The notes beneath the pieces are model-generated. The model did no database searches. It saw only the letters and a program-made list of their open reading frames with translations, and had not been told where the DNA came from. DNA of 32,031 nt from an uncultured Gemella sp. (GTDB lineage Bacteria; Bacillota; Bacilli; Staphylococcales; Gemellaceae). The position numbers and the translations under genes are program-made. Of this stretch, positions 23,796 to 32,031 are shown in pieces. The DNA lies in the NCBI RefSeq assembly GCF_900766305.1, contig NZ_CAAFUZ010000070.1:1-32031 (forward strand), read 5' to 3'. Positions within the stretch are counted from its first letter, which is position 1. Each line of letters starts with the position of its first letter.

Positions 23796-26700
23796 TTATG
23801 ATTTGAAGATAGAAGTTTTAAAGCTGTTTGTTTGTTGAAGAAGTTTTTTGTATAGTTTCTCTTTAAGTGCAACAGTATTGTCAGATTTAACTGCTCCATT
23901 TTTAAGAGTTGCTTTATCTTTTTCAACTGCTTCAGCAAATGCACGTTTTAAGTCTTCGTAGCTACTGTATGTAGTGCCGTCGATTGTAACAGGGTTAAAT
24001 CCTGCTTTAGCTTTATCAACAACTTCTTTGAAGTATGCTTTCTTCCAATCTTCTAGGTTGTTAAATTTACCGTCAGAAATCTTATTGATGATGAAGTCAT
24101 CACCTAGAGTATCTTTACCGGCTTTTTTAGATTCTGCTTTTAACATATTAGAAGCGTAGTTTAAGAATCCTTTTTCATATCCGTAGTAACCCCAAATTCT
24201 GAATGTGTTATGTTTGAATGACATTGATCCTGGAGCACCTTCACTTGTGTTACCTCCGTAGATACCTGCAGTAATAGGTACAGTTACGTAGGCAGTTCCA
24301 AATCCAGTTGGATCATAGATAGCATTACCTGGACCATGTTTAGTCATGAAGTTTTTATCTACTAAGTCGTTAACAGAGTTTAACTCATATCCTTTTTCTT
24401 CTTCATTTAGGTCTCTAACTTCATCGTATTGGTTCTTCGTATTAGCGTTACGTAATTTCTTAGCAACTTTCTTGAACCAAGCGTTGTTTAGTTCTTTACT
24501 GTGTTTCTCAATTACAGCTTCCCCTTCAAGGTAATCAAGAAGCATTAATGTGTCGTTGAAACCTTTCATGTAATGATCGATTTCCGCGCGAGATGTAAGG
24601 TCGTTTGGATTAGTGTTATACCATTGGTTTCCGTCGTTTGGACGTTCGTAGGCCATATTTAATCCAAGTGCTTTAAAGTCGCCATTTGGACTTGTTTCAG
24701 CAGGTGATTGTAACATACCTTGTGCGAATGCCTCTAGGTCAGTTCCTTCACGGTGTCTTGAGCCACCTAAGTAAACCATACGGTCGTTTACGTGAGTAGT
24801 TTCGTGAGTGAACGCTGAGATACCGAAATCACTAATCATATCAGTAACCATGAAGAATACAGAATCATCTTTATAAGGGTTACCGTAAATACGAGCTACA
24901 GCTCCCATACGCCAGTCAGTTGCGTGGTAACGACCTGTTGGTCCATATAATTCACGGATAGGAGCTACGTCTTTACCACTATTAGTGTGTCCATATTTAT
25001 CTGTGCTGATTCCTTTGTAATTTTGGTTATCTAGCACTGGTGTTGGTACCATGTTGTTGCTCTTAAGTAGTTGGTTACGAACTTTATCTAATGATAGACG
25101 AGACCAGAAGTCTAGGTAATTTTGTTGACCTTTAGCTACTTTATCGATTTCTTTCTTGAATGCTTCACGTTCTGCTGCTGTGTTCTTACCGTATTTCTCG
25201 AATGAACTGTAAGCCATAGTGTTGTATGTTGAGATTAAGAACATATGAGCATCTTTCAAGTTAAGAAGTGGCAGAATCATCTTACCGTGCATGTCATTAT
25301 TTAATCCTTCGTACGCTCTGTGTTTCTTATCAGCAAATTCAGGTGTTGTAGTTTTCGGTTCAACAATATATACATTATCTTTAGTTGCTTTTATGAACCA
25401 ATCGTTTAAGTCAGTATCACTTGTGAATAGACGCATATTATAGTCTAAGAAACTGTTTAACTCACCTATACCGATAGTTCCACCGATAGCTTCGCGATAA
25501 GCTTCTAAAGTTCTATCACCTTTAATGTTACTTTCTTTAGAACCAACTTTAATCAAGAAGTCTAAGACACTAACGTTCTTACCATAGAAGTCAGGTTTGA
25601 ATAGCATTAATTCTTTAATGTTAAAGTTATCGAATTTAACTCCGTAGTAGCGGTTTAAGTAAGCTAATCCAAGAAGAACTGCAGCTTTATTGTCATCAAT
25701 TTTCTTAATTAATGCACGTTTAGCAGCTTCATCAGTATTTAGTTGATGGTCTTCATTTTGAACTAACTTAGTAACGAATTTATTAAGGTTATCTTTAACA
25801 TACTTGAAGCTTTCTTCTAAGTAAAGATCCTTAATTGCATTTACTTTGTTACCACCTGTTCTTCCTAAAAGTTGATAAACAGGATCAGATTGTAATTCTA
25901 CTGGACTTAATTTGCTTTCGATAGCACTAATTAAATCGCTACGCTCTTTATCAACGATGTTAGGAGTATAAACTATTTCTCCAAGTTCAGCGATACTATA
26001 TTCTTTAACTTGTTTCACTTGAGATTCTTTAGGTGAGATGTTAAAGATTTCTTTTGTCTTATCAGCATAGTGAACGATAATGCGGTTGGCATCGCCAAGT
26101 TCAGTTACGAATTCATTATCTTTCATTGCAGTAACAGATAAAACTTCTGTAGTTAATAATTTAGAACCAGCTGGAATCTTGTTACCTTGGTTAACGATCC
26201 ACTCCTTATTATAGAACGGTTGAAGTTTTTCAATGTTACGGTAAGCAAGTTCGCGCTCAGCGTTGTAGTCTTCTGTATCTTTATAAGTGTCAGCTTTTGG
26301 TTTGATGTTGTTAAGTGTATTAACTACTGGTTCGTTAATTGCATATTCATGAGCAGTGATTCCCATTTTAGCAAATTTTTCTAATGCTTGAGCTTCAGTA
26401 ATACCTTTAATTTGTTTAGATTTGTTGTATGAAGATAATCCTGTAGCTACATCAGTTACATAAAAGTTATTCTTGAAGTTATCGAATCCGAAGTATGAAT
26501 CTCCAGTGTCAACTGAACTTGCTCCATACATGATTTCTCCGTTTGTAACTTTCATCATACTAACGTTGTTTTCAACCCATCCCCAGTCATAGTTTTCGTG
26601 GATTAAACCACCACTTTGACCGTGGTTTTTAAGTGTCATAGTACCTTTAACAAATGAATTTGTTAATCTACCACGTTGTTTGAAATCGTTAGGGTTTCCA

Positions 26701-29700
26701 CCGTGGTTAACTTTAGCGACAAGTCCACCGAATTTAGAGTTGTTACCTACAATATCACCATCGAAATAAACGCTATCTGTATTACTTCTCCAGCTTTCAC
26801 TTACAAGACCTCCAGACCACCAAGATTTATCTCCAAGACTGTTAATCTTACCGATAAATGCAACGTTACGCATATTTGATTCATCAAGTTTGTTAACCAT
26901 ACCGGTAACATCGTTGTTACCTACAACATTACCTGTTACCTTAATATTTTCGATATTTGAGTTTTTGAACATTTCACCAAGAGGTGCAACTTTATTGTCC
27001 CCAGGTAAGTTAATATCTACATTACCTAAGTTAATATCATGAACATGGGCATTTTCGACTCTACCAAATAGAGGACGTGCTAAGTTATGGATAGTAAATC
27101 TTCCACCATCATTACTTAGTAATTTACCTTTGAATGTTGTAGTTACATAAGATTTCCCATTAGGTTTTACATTAGCTGCATTAAGATCTGCACCAAGTTT
27201 AAACTCTCCAGTAGGGTTAGCTTGCATGTCTTTTACAAGTTCGTTGAAGTTATAGTAAACATTACCTTCTTTTAATTTTTGTTTTTCGAAGTAATGAACG
27301 TACTCATTAGCTAATTTAGAAGCATCTGTGTGTTGAACTAAATCAGGAGCAGTTGCAGTAACTTTGTATAAAGTTTTTCCATCTTTAACTACTTCTTCAA
27401 CTTTATCAACAGATAGTCTTGTCACTTTGTTATCATGAGTTGTAACTCGTAGGTAAAGTGGTGCAACATTCGCTGGTTTTTCTGAAAGTAGACTGATGTC
27501 AGTTTCGTTACCTTCAGGATCAACGCTTATTAAACTTGTTTCTTTAATGTTTTTAATTTCAACTTTTTTAAGATCTAATTGAATTGGTTGATCTTCTAAA
27601 GTTTCAGTTTCTTCACCATTACCTCTATCGTAAACCATGGTAGTAGATAGAGTATATTTTTGGTAGTATTTTAGATTATCTAATAATGCATCTAAGTTGT
27701 TTTCTGATAAATTGATTGTCTTAACAACTTGTCCATCTTTTTTCAGAGTAGCTGTGATTGATTTAATTTTTGTCTTAGTTGGATTTTCTAGAGAATACTT
27801 AGCAACCACTTCTTTATCTAATACTTTCTTGTTAGTATTTATGAATTTTAGTATTGGTTTTTCTGTTAATGGAACTAAGTTTTTGATAGCTTCTTCTAAT
27901 TTTTTAGTAGCTGCATTTACTTTGCTTTGAGTAGTAGCTACATCTGCATTTACAGGGTTTGCTGCTGCAAGAGCTTCTTCTAAAGCTTTCCATGTTTGAG
28001 TAGTGTATTCTTCTTTACGTTTGCTGTTAGCTGTGTTAATAGCATTTTGTAATGCAGTTTTATCTACAGCAAGAGCCTTAATAGCGTCTTGAAGAGCTTT
28101 AGTAGCCGCATCTATTTCACTTTGTTTAGGAAGTGGAGTAGTTTGGTTGTTGATTTCTTTGGCTTTTATTTCAGCGTTTTTGAAATCATTCCAAGTTTTA
28201 GGGCTATAATCAGCTTCTTGTTTAGTATTTGCAATTGATATTTGTTCTTGTAATTTTGTTTTATCAACATTAAGAGCATCGATAGCAGCTTTAAGTTTTT
28301 TAGCAGCTTCATCAATTTGATCTTGAGTAGCGGTAGCGTTATCCTCTACCGCTTGAGCAGCTTTTTTCGCTTCTTCTAATGCAGACCAAGTTGCAGGGCT
28401 GAAGTCTGTAGAAACTTTAGAGTTGGCAGATGCTAGTTGTTTTTCAAGTTCAGTCTTATCTGTATTTAATCCAGCAATAGCGGCTTTAAGTTTTTCGTTA
28501 ATGTGGTCTACTTCGCTTTGTTTTGCTGCTGGGTTGCTTGTAACTTTTTCAGCTTCAGCTAATACAGATTGAAGATTTGCCCAAGTTGCATCGCTGTAGT
28601 GTTCTTTAGTTTTTGATTTCGCATCAGCGATAGTTTTGTTTAAGTACGTTTTGTCGACGTTTAGAGCATCGATAGCAGCTTTAAGTTTAGCAGTCTCGTT
28701 ATCTACTTCTGGTTGTTTTACAGAGTTAGAAGCGTAGACATTTTGTGCAGCTGCTAAAATTGGTTTAAGAGCTTCGTAGCTTGCAGCTGAATAATCAGCA
28801 GGAACAAGCGCAAGAGCTCTATCGATTTGAGCTTTTAATGCTGTTTTATCAACTTTTTCCTCAGGTTTAGTCTCTTCAGGTTTTTCAGGTTGAGTTGGTT
28901 TAGTTTCCTCTGGTTTAACAGGTTGAGGAGCTGAAACTGCTTCTTCCTTAGTTCCAACAGCGATAACTTTGTTCACAGGTTGTTTAGTGATTGTATTTTC
29001 TAGTACTTTGCTAGTTTGTTTACCATCAACAGTAGTTACCTCTGTTAAAATAGTACGTTCCCCGTTAACCCCTTCTTGAACAACTTTAGTTTGTCCTTTA
29101 GGTAAAGTAGCATCATTTTGAGTGATAGTTTGGAATGGAACTACTTCTGTAGAAGTTACAACTTCAGGTTTTACAGATGGTTTTTTTTCTCCTTCAGTAG
29201 GTGTTACTTTAGTTGTTGGAGTAACGACTGGAGTAGGTGCAACTTCCTCTTTAGTACCAATAGCAATTACTTTATCTACAGGTTGTTTTGTAATTGAAGT
29301 TTTGATAACTTTGCTAGATTGTTTACCATCAACAGTAGTCACTTCGCTAAATACGATTTGTTCACCGTTAACCCCTTCTTGAACAACTTTAGTTTGCCCT
29401 TTAGGAAGAGTAGCATCAGCTTGTTCTACAGTTTTGAAAGGAACAGCTTCAGTAGTAGATTTAAGTTCAGGTTTGTTTTCTACTAATGTTTTAGGTGCTA
29501 CTTCAGGTGTAGTTTTATATTCAACTTTAGGTGTTGGAGTTGGTTCTGGTTGAGGTTGTGTCGGCTCAACGATAGGTTGCGTTTGTTTTGGTAGGACTTT
29601 TTGTTCTGGTTGAGGTAATCCGCCTAAATCGCTAAGTGTGAAATATCCAACATAACGATATCCATCGATGTTGATTACACCATTCGCAAGTTCACTAGAA

Positions 29701-30230
29701 TTAGCAACTGTTGTTTGTGTGTTGTAGCGTACTAATTCTTTGTTTTCGAAAGCGAATGATTGATAAGGCATAACCATGCTTTGTCCCATAGCTCCGATTA
29801 ACACAACGCTAAGAACTTTGTTTCTGTGTTTTTTCGACATTAGAAGAACTACTAATACTGCAGTCCCAATTCCAAGTCCAGCTACAGGTAGTGAACTTTG
29901 TCCAGTATTTGGTAATGATTTAATTTCTGTAGAAGGTTTAGCTTCTTTTTTATAAACCATGTAGTATGTTTCGTTGTTTTTTACATTTTCAGGTATACTT
30001 CTCTTGATTAAGCTTTTTTCAGCTTCGGTCAATTCATTTTCAGCTAAGTAAGTATACTTAACGCTTGAGTTGTTTTCATTGGCAAGCGCTTCGCTCGGTG
30101 CATGACTTCCAAAAAATAAAGCCCCGATAACAACCGGTGCTGCACCAAGAGATAATTTTCTAATTGAAAACTTTAAAATTTTATTATTATTTTCATTTTT
30201 CAATCGCATTAAATTTTTTCTCCTATACAT
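23796..30230 (-). CDS. M26-family (IgA1 protease / Zmp-like) cell-wall zinc metallopeptidase with G5 and FIVAR repeats
   Basis: 2144 residues from the ATG at 30230 (AAGGAG upstream). An ATG at 30209 with AGGAG is also possible, while an upstream TTG at 30257 is unlikely. Order: FSIRKLSLG signal; an unusual N-terminal LPNTG (106-110) followed by a membrane segment and basic residues, as in streptococcal M26 proteases; Pro-rich linker; two G5-type domains (261-327, 362-430); five FIVAR repeats of about 65 residues (460-785); a beta-rich region; GLUG-like repeats (about 1080-1200); and the catalytic domain with the zinc motif HETTH (1809-1813) and downstream Glu in [10 protein letters not shown]. 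The family cleaves human IgA1 or other host proteins. Gemella haemolysans has been reported to have IgA1 protease activity, but IgA1 specificity cannot be read from sequence. Confidence 0.92.
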   Translation of the reverse strand: MYRRKNLMRLKNENNNKILKFSIRKLSLGAAPVVIGALFFGSHAPSEALANENNSSVKYTYLAENELTEAEKSLIKRSIPENVKNNETYYMVYKKEAKPSTEIKSLPNTGQSSLPVAGLGIGTAVLVVLLMSKKHRNKVLSVVLIGAMGQSMVMPYQSFAFENKELVRYNTQTTVANSSELANGVINIDGYRYVGYFTLSDLGGLPQPEQKVLPKQTQPIVEPTQPQPEPTPTPKVEYKTTPEVAPKTLVENKPELKSTTEAVPFKTVEQADATLPKGQTKVVQEGVNGEQIVFSEVTTVDGKQSSKVIKTSITKQPVDKVIAIGTKEEVAPTPVVTPTTKVTPTEGEKKPSVKPEVVTSTEVVPFQTITQNDATLPKGQTKVVQEGVNGERTILTEVTTVDGKQTSKVLENTITKQPVNKVIAVGTKEEAVSAPQPVKPEETKPTQPEKPEETKPEEKVDKTALKAQIDRALALVPADYSAASYEALKPILAAAQNVYASNSVKQPEVDNETAKLKAAIDALNVDKTYLNKTIADAKSKTKEHYSDATWANLQSVLAEAEKVTSNPAAKQSEVDHINEKLKAAIAGLNTDKTELEKQLASANSKVSTDFSPATWSALEEAKKAAQAVEDNATATQDQIDEAAKKLKAAIDALNVDKTKLQEQISIANTKQEADYSPKTWNDFKNAEIKAKEINNQTTPLPKQSEIDAATKALQDAIKALAVDKTALQNAINTANSKRKEEYTTQTWKALEEALAAANPVNADVATTQSKVNAATKKLEEAIKNLVPLTEKPILKFINTNKKVLDKEVVAKYSLENPTKTKIKSITATLKKDGQVVKTINLSENNLDALLDNLKYYQKYTLSTTMVYDRGNGEETETLEDQPIQLDLKKVEIKNIKETSLISVDPEGNETDISLLSEKPANVAPLYLRVTTHDNKVTRLSVDKVEEVVKDGKTLYKVTATAPDLVQHTDASKLANEYVHYFEKQKLKEGNVYYNFNELVKDMQANPTGEFKLGADLNAANVKPNGKSYVTTTFKGKLLSNDGGRFTIHNLARPLFGRVENAHVHDINLGNVDINLPGDNKVAPLGEMFKNSNIENIKVTGNVVGNNDVTGMVNKLDESNMRNVAFIGKINSLGDKSWWSGGLVSESWRSNTDSVYFDGDIVGNNSKFGGLVAKVNHGGNPNDFKQRGRLTNSFVKGTMTLKNHGQSGGLIHENYDWGWVENNVSMMKVTNGEIMYGASSVDTGDSYFGFDNFKNNFYVTDVATGLSSYNKSKQIKGITEAQALEKFAKMGITAHEYAINEPVVNTLNNIKPKADTYKDTEDYNAERELAYRNIEKLQPFYNKEWIVNQGNKIPAGSKLLTTEVLSVTAMKDNEFVTELGDANRIIVHYADKTKEIFNISPKESQVKQVKEYSIAELGEIVYTPNIVDKERSDLISAIESKLSPVELQSDPVYQLLGRTGGNKVNAIKDLYLEESFKYVKDNLNKFVTKLVQNEDHQLNTDEAAKRALIKKIDDNKAAVLLGLAYLNRYYGVKFDNFNIKELMLFKPDFYGKNVSVLDFLIKVGSKESNIKGDRTLEAYREAIGGTIGIGELNSFLDYNMRLFTSDTDLNDWFIKATKDNVYIVEPKTTTPEFADKKHRAYEGLNNDMHGKMILPLLNLKDAHMFLISTYNTMAYSSFEKYGKNTAAEREAFKKEIDKVAKGQQNYLDFWSRLSLDKVRNQLLKSNNMVPTPVLDNQNYKGISTDKYGHTNSGKDVAPIRELYGPTGRYHATDWRMGAVARIYGNPYKDDSVFFMVTDMISDFGISAFTHETTHVNDRMVYLGGSRHREGTDLEAFAQGMLQSPAETSPNGDFKALGLNMAYERPNDGNQWYNTNPNDLTSRAEIDHYMKGFNDTLMLLDYLEGEAVIEKHSKELNNAWFKKVAKKLRNANTKNQYDEVRDLNEEEKGYELNSVNDLVDKNFMTKHGPGNAIYDPTGFGTAYVTVPITAGIYGGNTSEGAPGSMSFKHNTFRIWGYYGYEKGFLNYASNMLKAESKKAGKDTLGDDFIINKISDGKFNNLEDWKKAYFKEVVDKAKAGFNPVTIDGTTYSSYEDLKRAFAEAVEKDKATLKNGAVKSDNTVALKEKLYKKLLQQTNSFKTSIFKS
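27876..28853 (-). repeat. Five FIVAR repeats in M26 protease
   Basis: Each unit is about 65 codons, opens with V/TDKT and closes with LKAAIDALN or similar. A central YSxxTW block is seen in most units. FIVAR modules occur in Gram-positive surface proteins that bind fibronectin or glycans; here they would extend the catalytic domain from the wall or bind host matrix. Confidence 0.85.
28943..29450 (-). repeat. Two tandem G5-type domains in M26 protease
   Basis: Both copies contain [19 protein letters not shown] and a [12 protein letters not shown] block, and end in the KQPVxKVIAxGTKEE signature of G5 domains. DNA is near-identical over the central part, so the pair arose by a recent duplication or is kept alike by recombination. 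G5 domains are linked to binding of N-acetylglucosamine-containing glycans and to wall-anchored enzymes. Confidence 0.82.
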
Positions 30231-30688
30231 TTTTTTGTTGCTCCTTAATTCTACCAAAAAAGGCGTGTTATTGCAATTAATCTAGCTTACATAAACTGAT
30301 GAAAATTTGATAATTATTTTAGTTTTAAAAAGTTTAGAATGGTAAATATTGTTATTTTATATAAAAGTTAGCTCTATAGAATATATAAAAATAAAATATG
30401 TTAAGACAGAAATATAGTAAATGATAAAATTTATAAAAAATTAACTTTTATAAAAAGAGTGGATTATAGTTTGTTGACATATATTGTGTATAGGAAATAA
30501 TAGTTAGTTTATTAGTCAACGTACGTGTATTGAAAGGGAAGGTTTAAATAGTTACTAAAATATTGAAATAGTTGCGACTACATAGGTTTTATGGTATAAT
30601 ATATAAATTAAATTGTATTATTACAGTTTGAGGAGATTGAATTTGAAATTAAAATATTAGAATAAAAAATTATGAAAGGAAGATTTTT
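30231..30688. other. Divergent intergenic region M26 protease / Gate-domain gene
   Basis: About 460 A/T-rich bases. A good plus-strand promoter lies at 30572-30600, and a TTGACA (30475-30480) has no matching -10. I saw no convincing minus-strand promoter for the protease gene, and no small gene or RNA. Confidence 0.5.
30572..30600 (+). promoter_or_regulatory. Predicted promoter of the Gate-domain gene
   Basis: TTGCGA (30572-30577), a 17-base spacer and a perfect TATAAT (30595-30600). The leader would be about 80 bases. Confidence 0.65.
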
Positions 30689-31864
30689 ATGGGCGAAGAA
30701 ACAACAAAAAAACATAAAAAGAATGTAGTTGTTAAAAAGGCTGTAAGCTTAGAAACATTTGTCTTTTTAGCAATATTCTTCTCGATATTTGGACTGATGG
30801 CGAGAAAAATGGGAACACCGCTTATGTTTAAAACAATGATGGCAACAGCTCATGATTTATTACTGAATACAGTATTTTTCATTATGGCGATGGCTGTTAT
30901 TGCCGGAGCTATGAGTGCTCTGTTATCAGAGTTCGGGGCAATAGCGTTAATTAATAAAATATTTGCACCGCTTATGAAACCTCTTTGGGGAATGCCTGGG
31001 GCCAGTGTAACTGGAGCAGTAGCGACGTACTTATCAGATAACCCAGCAATTATTCCATTCTCAAAAGATAAACGTTTTATAGCTTTCTTCAAAAAATACC
31101 AAGTTCCAGCATTATGTAACTTAGGGACAGCATTCGGTATGGGACTTATTGTAACGATGTTTATGATGGGGCAAGGAGCTGGTTTCGTTAAAGCCGCGAT
31201 TATCGGAAATGTCGGAGCTATTATAGGAAGTATAATAAGTGTACGTCTAATGTTAAGACAAACTAAGAAATACTACGGAGACGAAGCTGAAGATCCAGTT
31301 GTAGATGCTGAAGTTGAAGGTCAATCACTAGATAAAGTTAGAATCGTGCGTGATGGTAACTTATTCCAACGTACATTAGATACTATCTTAGAAGGTGGAA
31401 AAGTGGGGGTAGAAATGGGTATGGCGATTATTCCAGGAGTACTTATCGTTTGTACTTTTGTAATGATGTTAACATTCAAAATGCCTGCTGGAGGATATAC
31501 TGGAGCAGCGTATGAAGGAGTTGGATTCCTACCTTGGTTAGGTGAGAAATTAAGATTTATTCTTGAACCACTATTTGGATTCCATTCTGCAGAAGCAATT
31601 GCCTTCCCAATCACAGCGTTAGGAGCTGTAGGAGGAGCAATCTCATTAGTACCAGAATTCTTAAGAAGTGGTCTTATCGGACCAAATGATATCGCAGTAT
31701 TTACAGCGATGGGAATGTGCTGGAGTGGATACTTAAGTACACACATCGGTATGATGGATGCACTTGGAGTTAGAAAACTATCTTCAAAAGCCATTCTTTC
31801 TCACACAATAGGTGGTATAGTCGCAGGAATTGTAGCCCACTACTTATTCGTACTATTAGGGTAA
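30689..31864 (+). CDS. Nucleoside-recognition (Gate) domain membrane protein, CD0519/CD1768-like
   Basis: 391 residues with about nine hydrophobic segments and a charged N-terminal tail rich in Lys. Recognisable blocks are MAVIAGAMSALLSEFGAIALINKI (about 68-92), GAVATYLSDNPAIIPFSKDKRF (about 108-129) and, near the end, FTAMGMCWSGYLSTHIGMMDALG (about 337-359). These match the Gate-domain family annotated as CD0519/CD1768-type membrane proteins. Gate domains occur in transporters and spore proteins, but the substrate is not known. AAAGGAAG precedes the ATG. It appears to be a single-gene transcript with its own promoter and terminator. Confidence 0.8.
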   Translation: MGEETTKKHKKNVVVKKAVSLETFVFLAIFFSIFGLMARKMGTPLMFKTMMATAHDLLLNTVFFIMAMAVIAGAMSALLSEFGAIALINKIFAPLMKPLWGMPGASVTGAVATYLSDNPAIIPFSKDKRFIAFFKKYQVPALCNLGTAFGMGLIVTMFMMGQGAGFVKAAIIGNVGAIIGSIISVRLMLRQTKKYYGDEAEDPVVDAEVEGQSLDKVRIVRDGNLFQRTLDTILEGGKVGVEMGMAIIPGVLIVCTFVMMLTFKMPAGGYTGAAYEGVGFLPWLGEKLRFILEPLFGFHSAEAIAFPITALGAVGGAISLVPEFLRSGLIGPNDIAVFTAMGMCWSGYLSTHIGMMDALGVRKLSSKAILSHTIGGIVAGIVAHYLFVLLG

Positions 31865-31874
31865 TAGAATTATA

Positions 31875-31906
31875 AAAGACGTAGCTTTGAAAGTTACGTC
31901 TTTCTT
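31875..31906 (+). terminator. Terminator of the Gate-domain gene
   Basis: Arms AAAGACGTAGCT and AGTTACGTCTTT (one G-U) with a small loop, then CTTTG. It starts 11 bases after the stop. Confidence 0.75.
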
Positions 31907-31910
31907 TGTT

Positions 31911-32031
31911 GTGGCTCTTTGTCAAATTCGGGGCATGGAGAAAAACAGGAAATGAAATCTAGGCAGCATTTTGCTGCTTAGATTTTTTCTTATTTTCTTT
32001 AAGTTTGACATTATTTTTATACTCAGAAACA
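31911..32031. mobile_element. Possible terminal region of an insertion sequence (ISL3-like?), cut by window edge
   Basis: The stretch begins GTGGCTCTTTGTCAAATTCG, which resembles the terminal repeats of ISL3-family elements as I remember them. It then has a strong hairpin (31955-31985, AAATCTAGGCAGC with GCTGCTTAGATTT) followed by T residues. No transposase reading frame can be confirmed in the 120 bases visible. If real, the element continues to the right, with its transposase probably on the minus strand. Confidence 0.3.
31955..31988 (+). terminator. Terminator-like hairpin at right edge
   Basis: Thirteen-base arms with one G-U pair and a 5-base loop, followed by T residues. No plus-strand gene lies directly before it, so it may belong to the suspected insertion sequence. 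Confidence 0.5.

Noticed and set aside
30231..30257. Upstream TTG start for the M26 protease
   Set aside because: It has no ribosome site, while AAGGAG and AGGAG lie before the ATGs at 30230 and 30209.

Overview
The window looks like chromosome from a low-GC Firmicute. The DNA is very A+T rich, Shine-Dalgarno sites are strong, Rho-independent hairpins lie between most genes, and three surface proteins carry a YSIRK/FSIRK-type signal with an LPNTG sorting motif. An M26 (IgA1-protease type) metallopeptidase, a SirTM/GcvH-L lipoyl locus and this codon usage point to an oral or mucosal coccus. Gemella is my best guess; it is inferred from memory of gene content, not proven.

Layout. 1-342: a 5S rRNA, probably the end of an rRNA operon, followed by terminators. 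343-3383 (minus): amino-sugar catabolism, with nagA, nagB and a Kelch-type NanM-like sialic acid mutarotase. 3892-5832: a Kup potassium transporter. 6137-11761: two convergent LPXTG surface proteins. One carries three 156-residue Mub-like repeats; the other is a long Ala/Lys/Glu-rich helical protein with an internal duplication and EFxGGVN repeats. 12343-21116: a lipoyl/ADP-ribosylation locus. It has two old-yellow-enzyme (OYE) paralogues, a luciferase-like flavin oxidoreductase, a SirTM sirtuin, two LplA2-type lipoate ligases and the lipoyl carrier GcvH-L. An Rpn-type PD-(D/E)XK nuclease lies on the opposite strand between the second ligase and GcvH-L. 21400-22720: yebC and an RDD membrane protein. 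22892-23641: a DeoR-family regulator. 23796-30230 (minus): a 2.1-kresidue M26 metallopeptidase with G5 and FIVAR repeats. 30689-31864: a Gate-domain (nucleoside recognition) membrane protein. The right edge may touch an insertion sequence.

How the genes work together. The nag genes would turn GlcNAc-6-P into fructose-6-P, and the mutarotase would feed sialic acid into that route. This suits a mucosal organism that uses host glycans, as do the Mub-like adhesin and the M26 protease. In the lipoyl locus, known biochemistry of the family predicts that LplA2 lipoylates GcvH-L, which SirTM then ADP-ribosylates. The macrodomain hydrolase that normally reverses this is not in the window.

The two observations I would follow first are: (1) the rpn gene contains an in-frame ATG with a near-perfect AAGGAGG site that would produce an 81-residue C-terminal product, matching the genes-within-genes arrangement described for Rpn anti-phage proteins; (2) the SirTM locus has doubled its ligases and OYEs, lacks a macrodomain, and has its carrier protein separated from the operon by that rpn gene.
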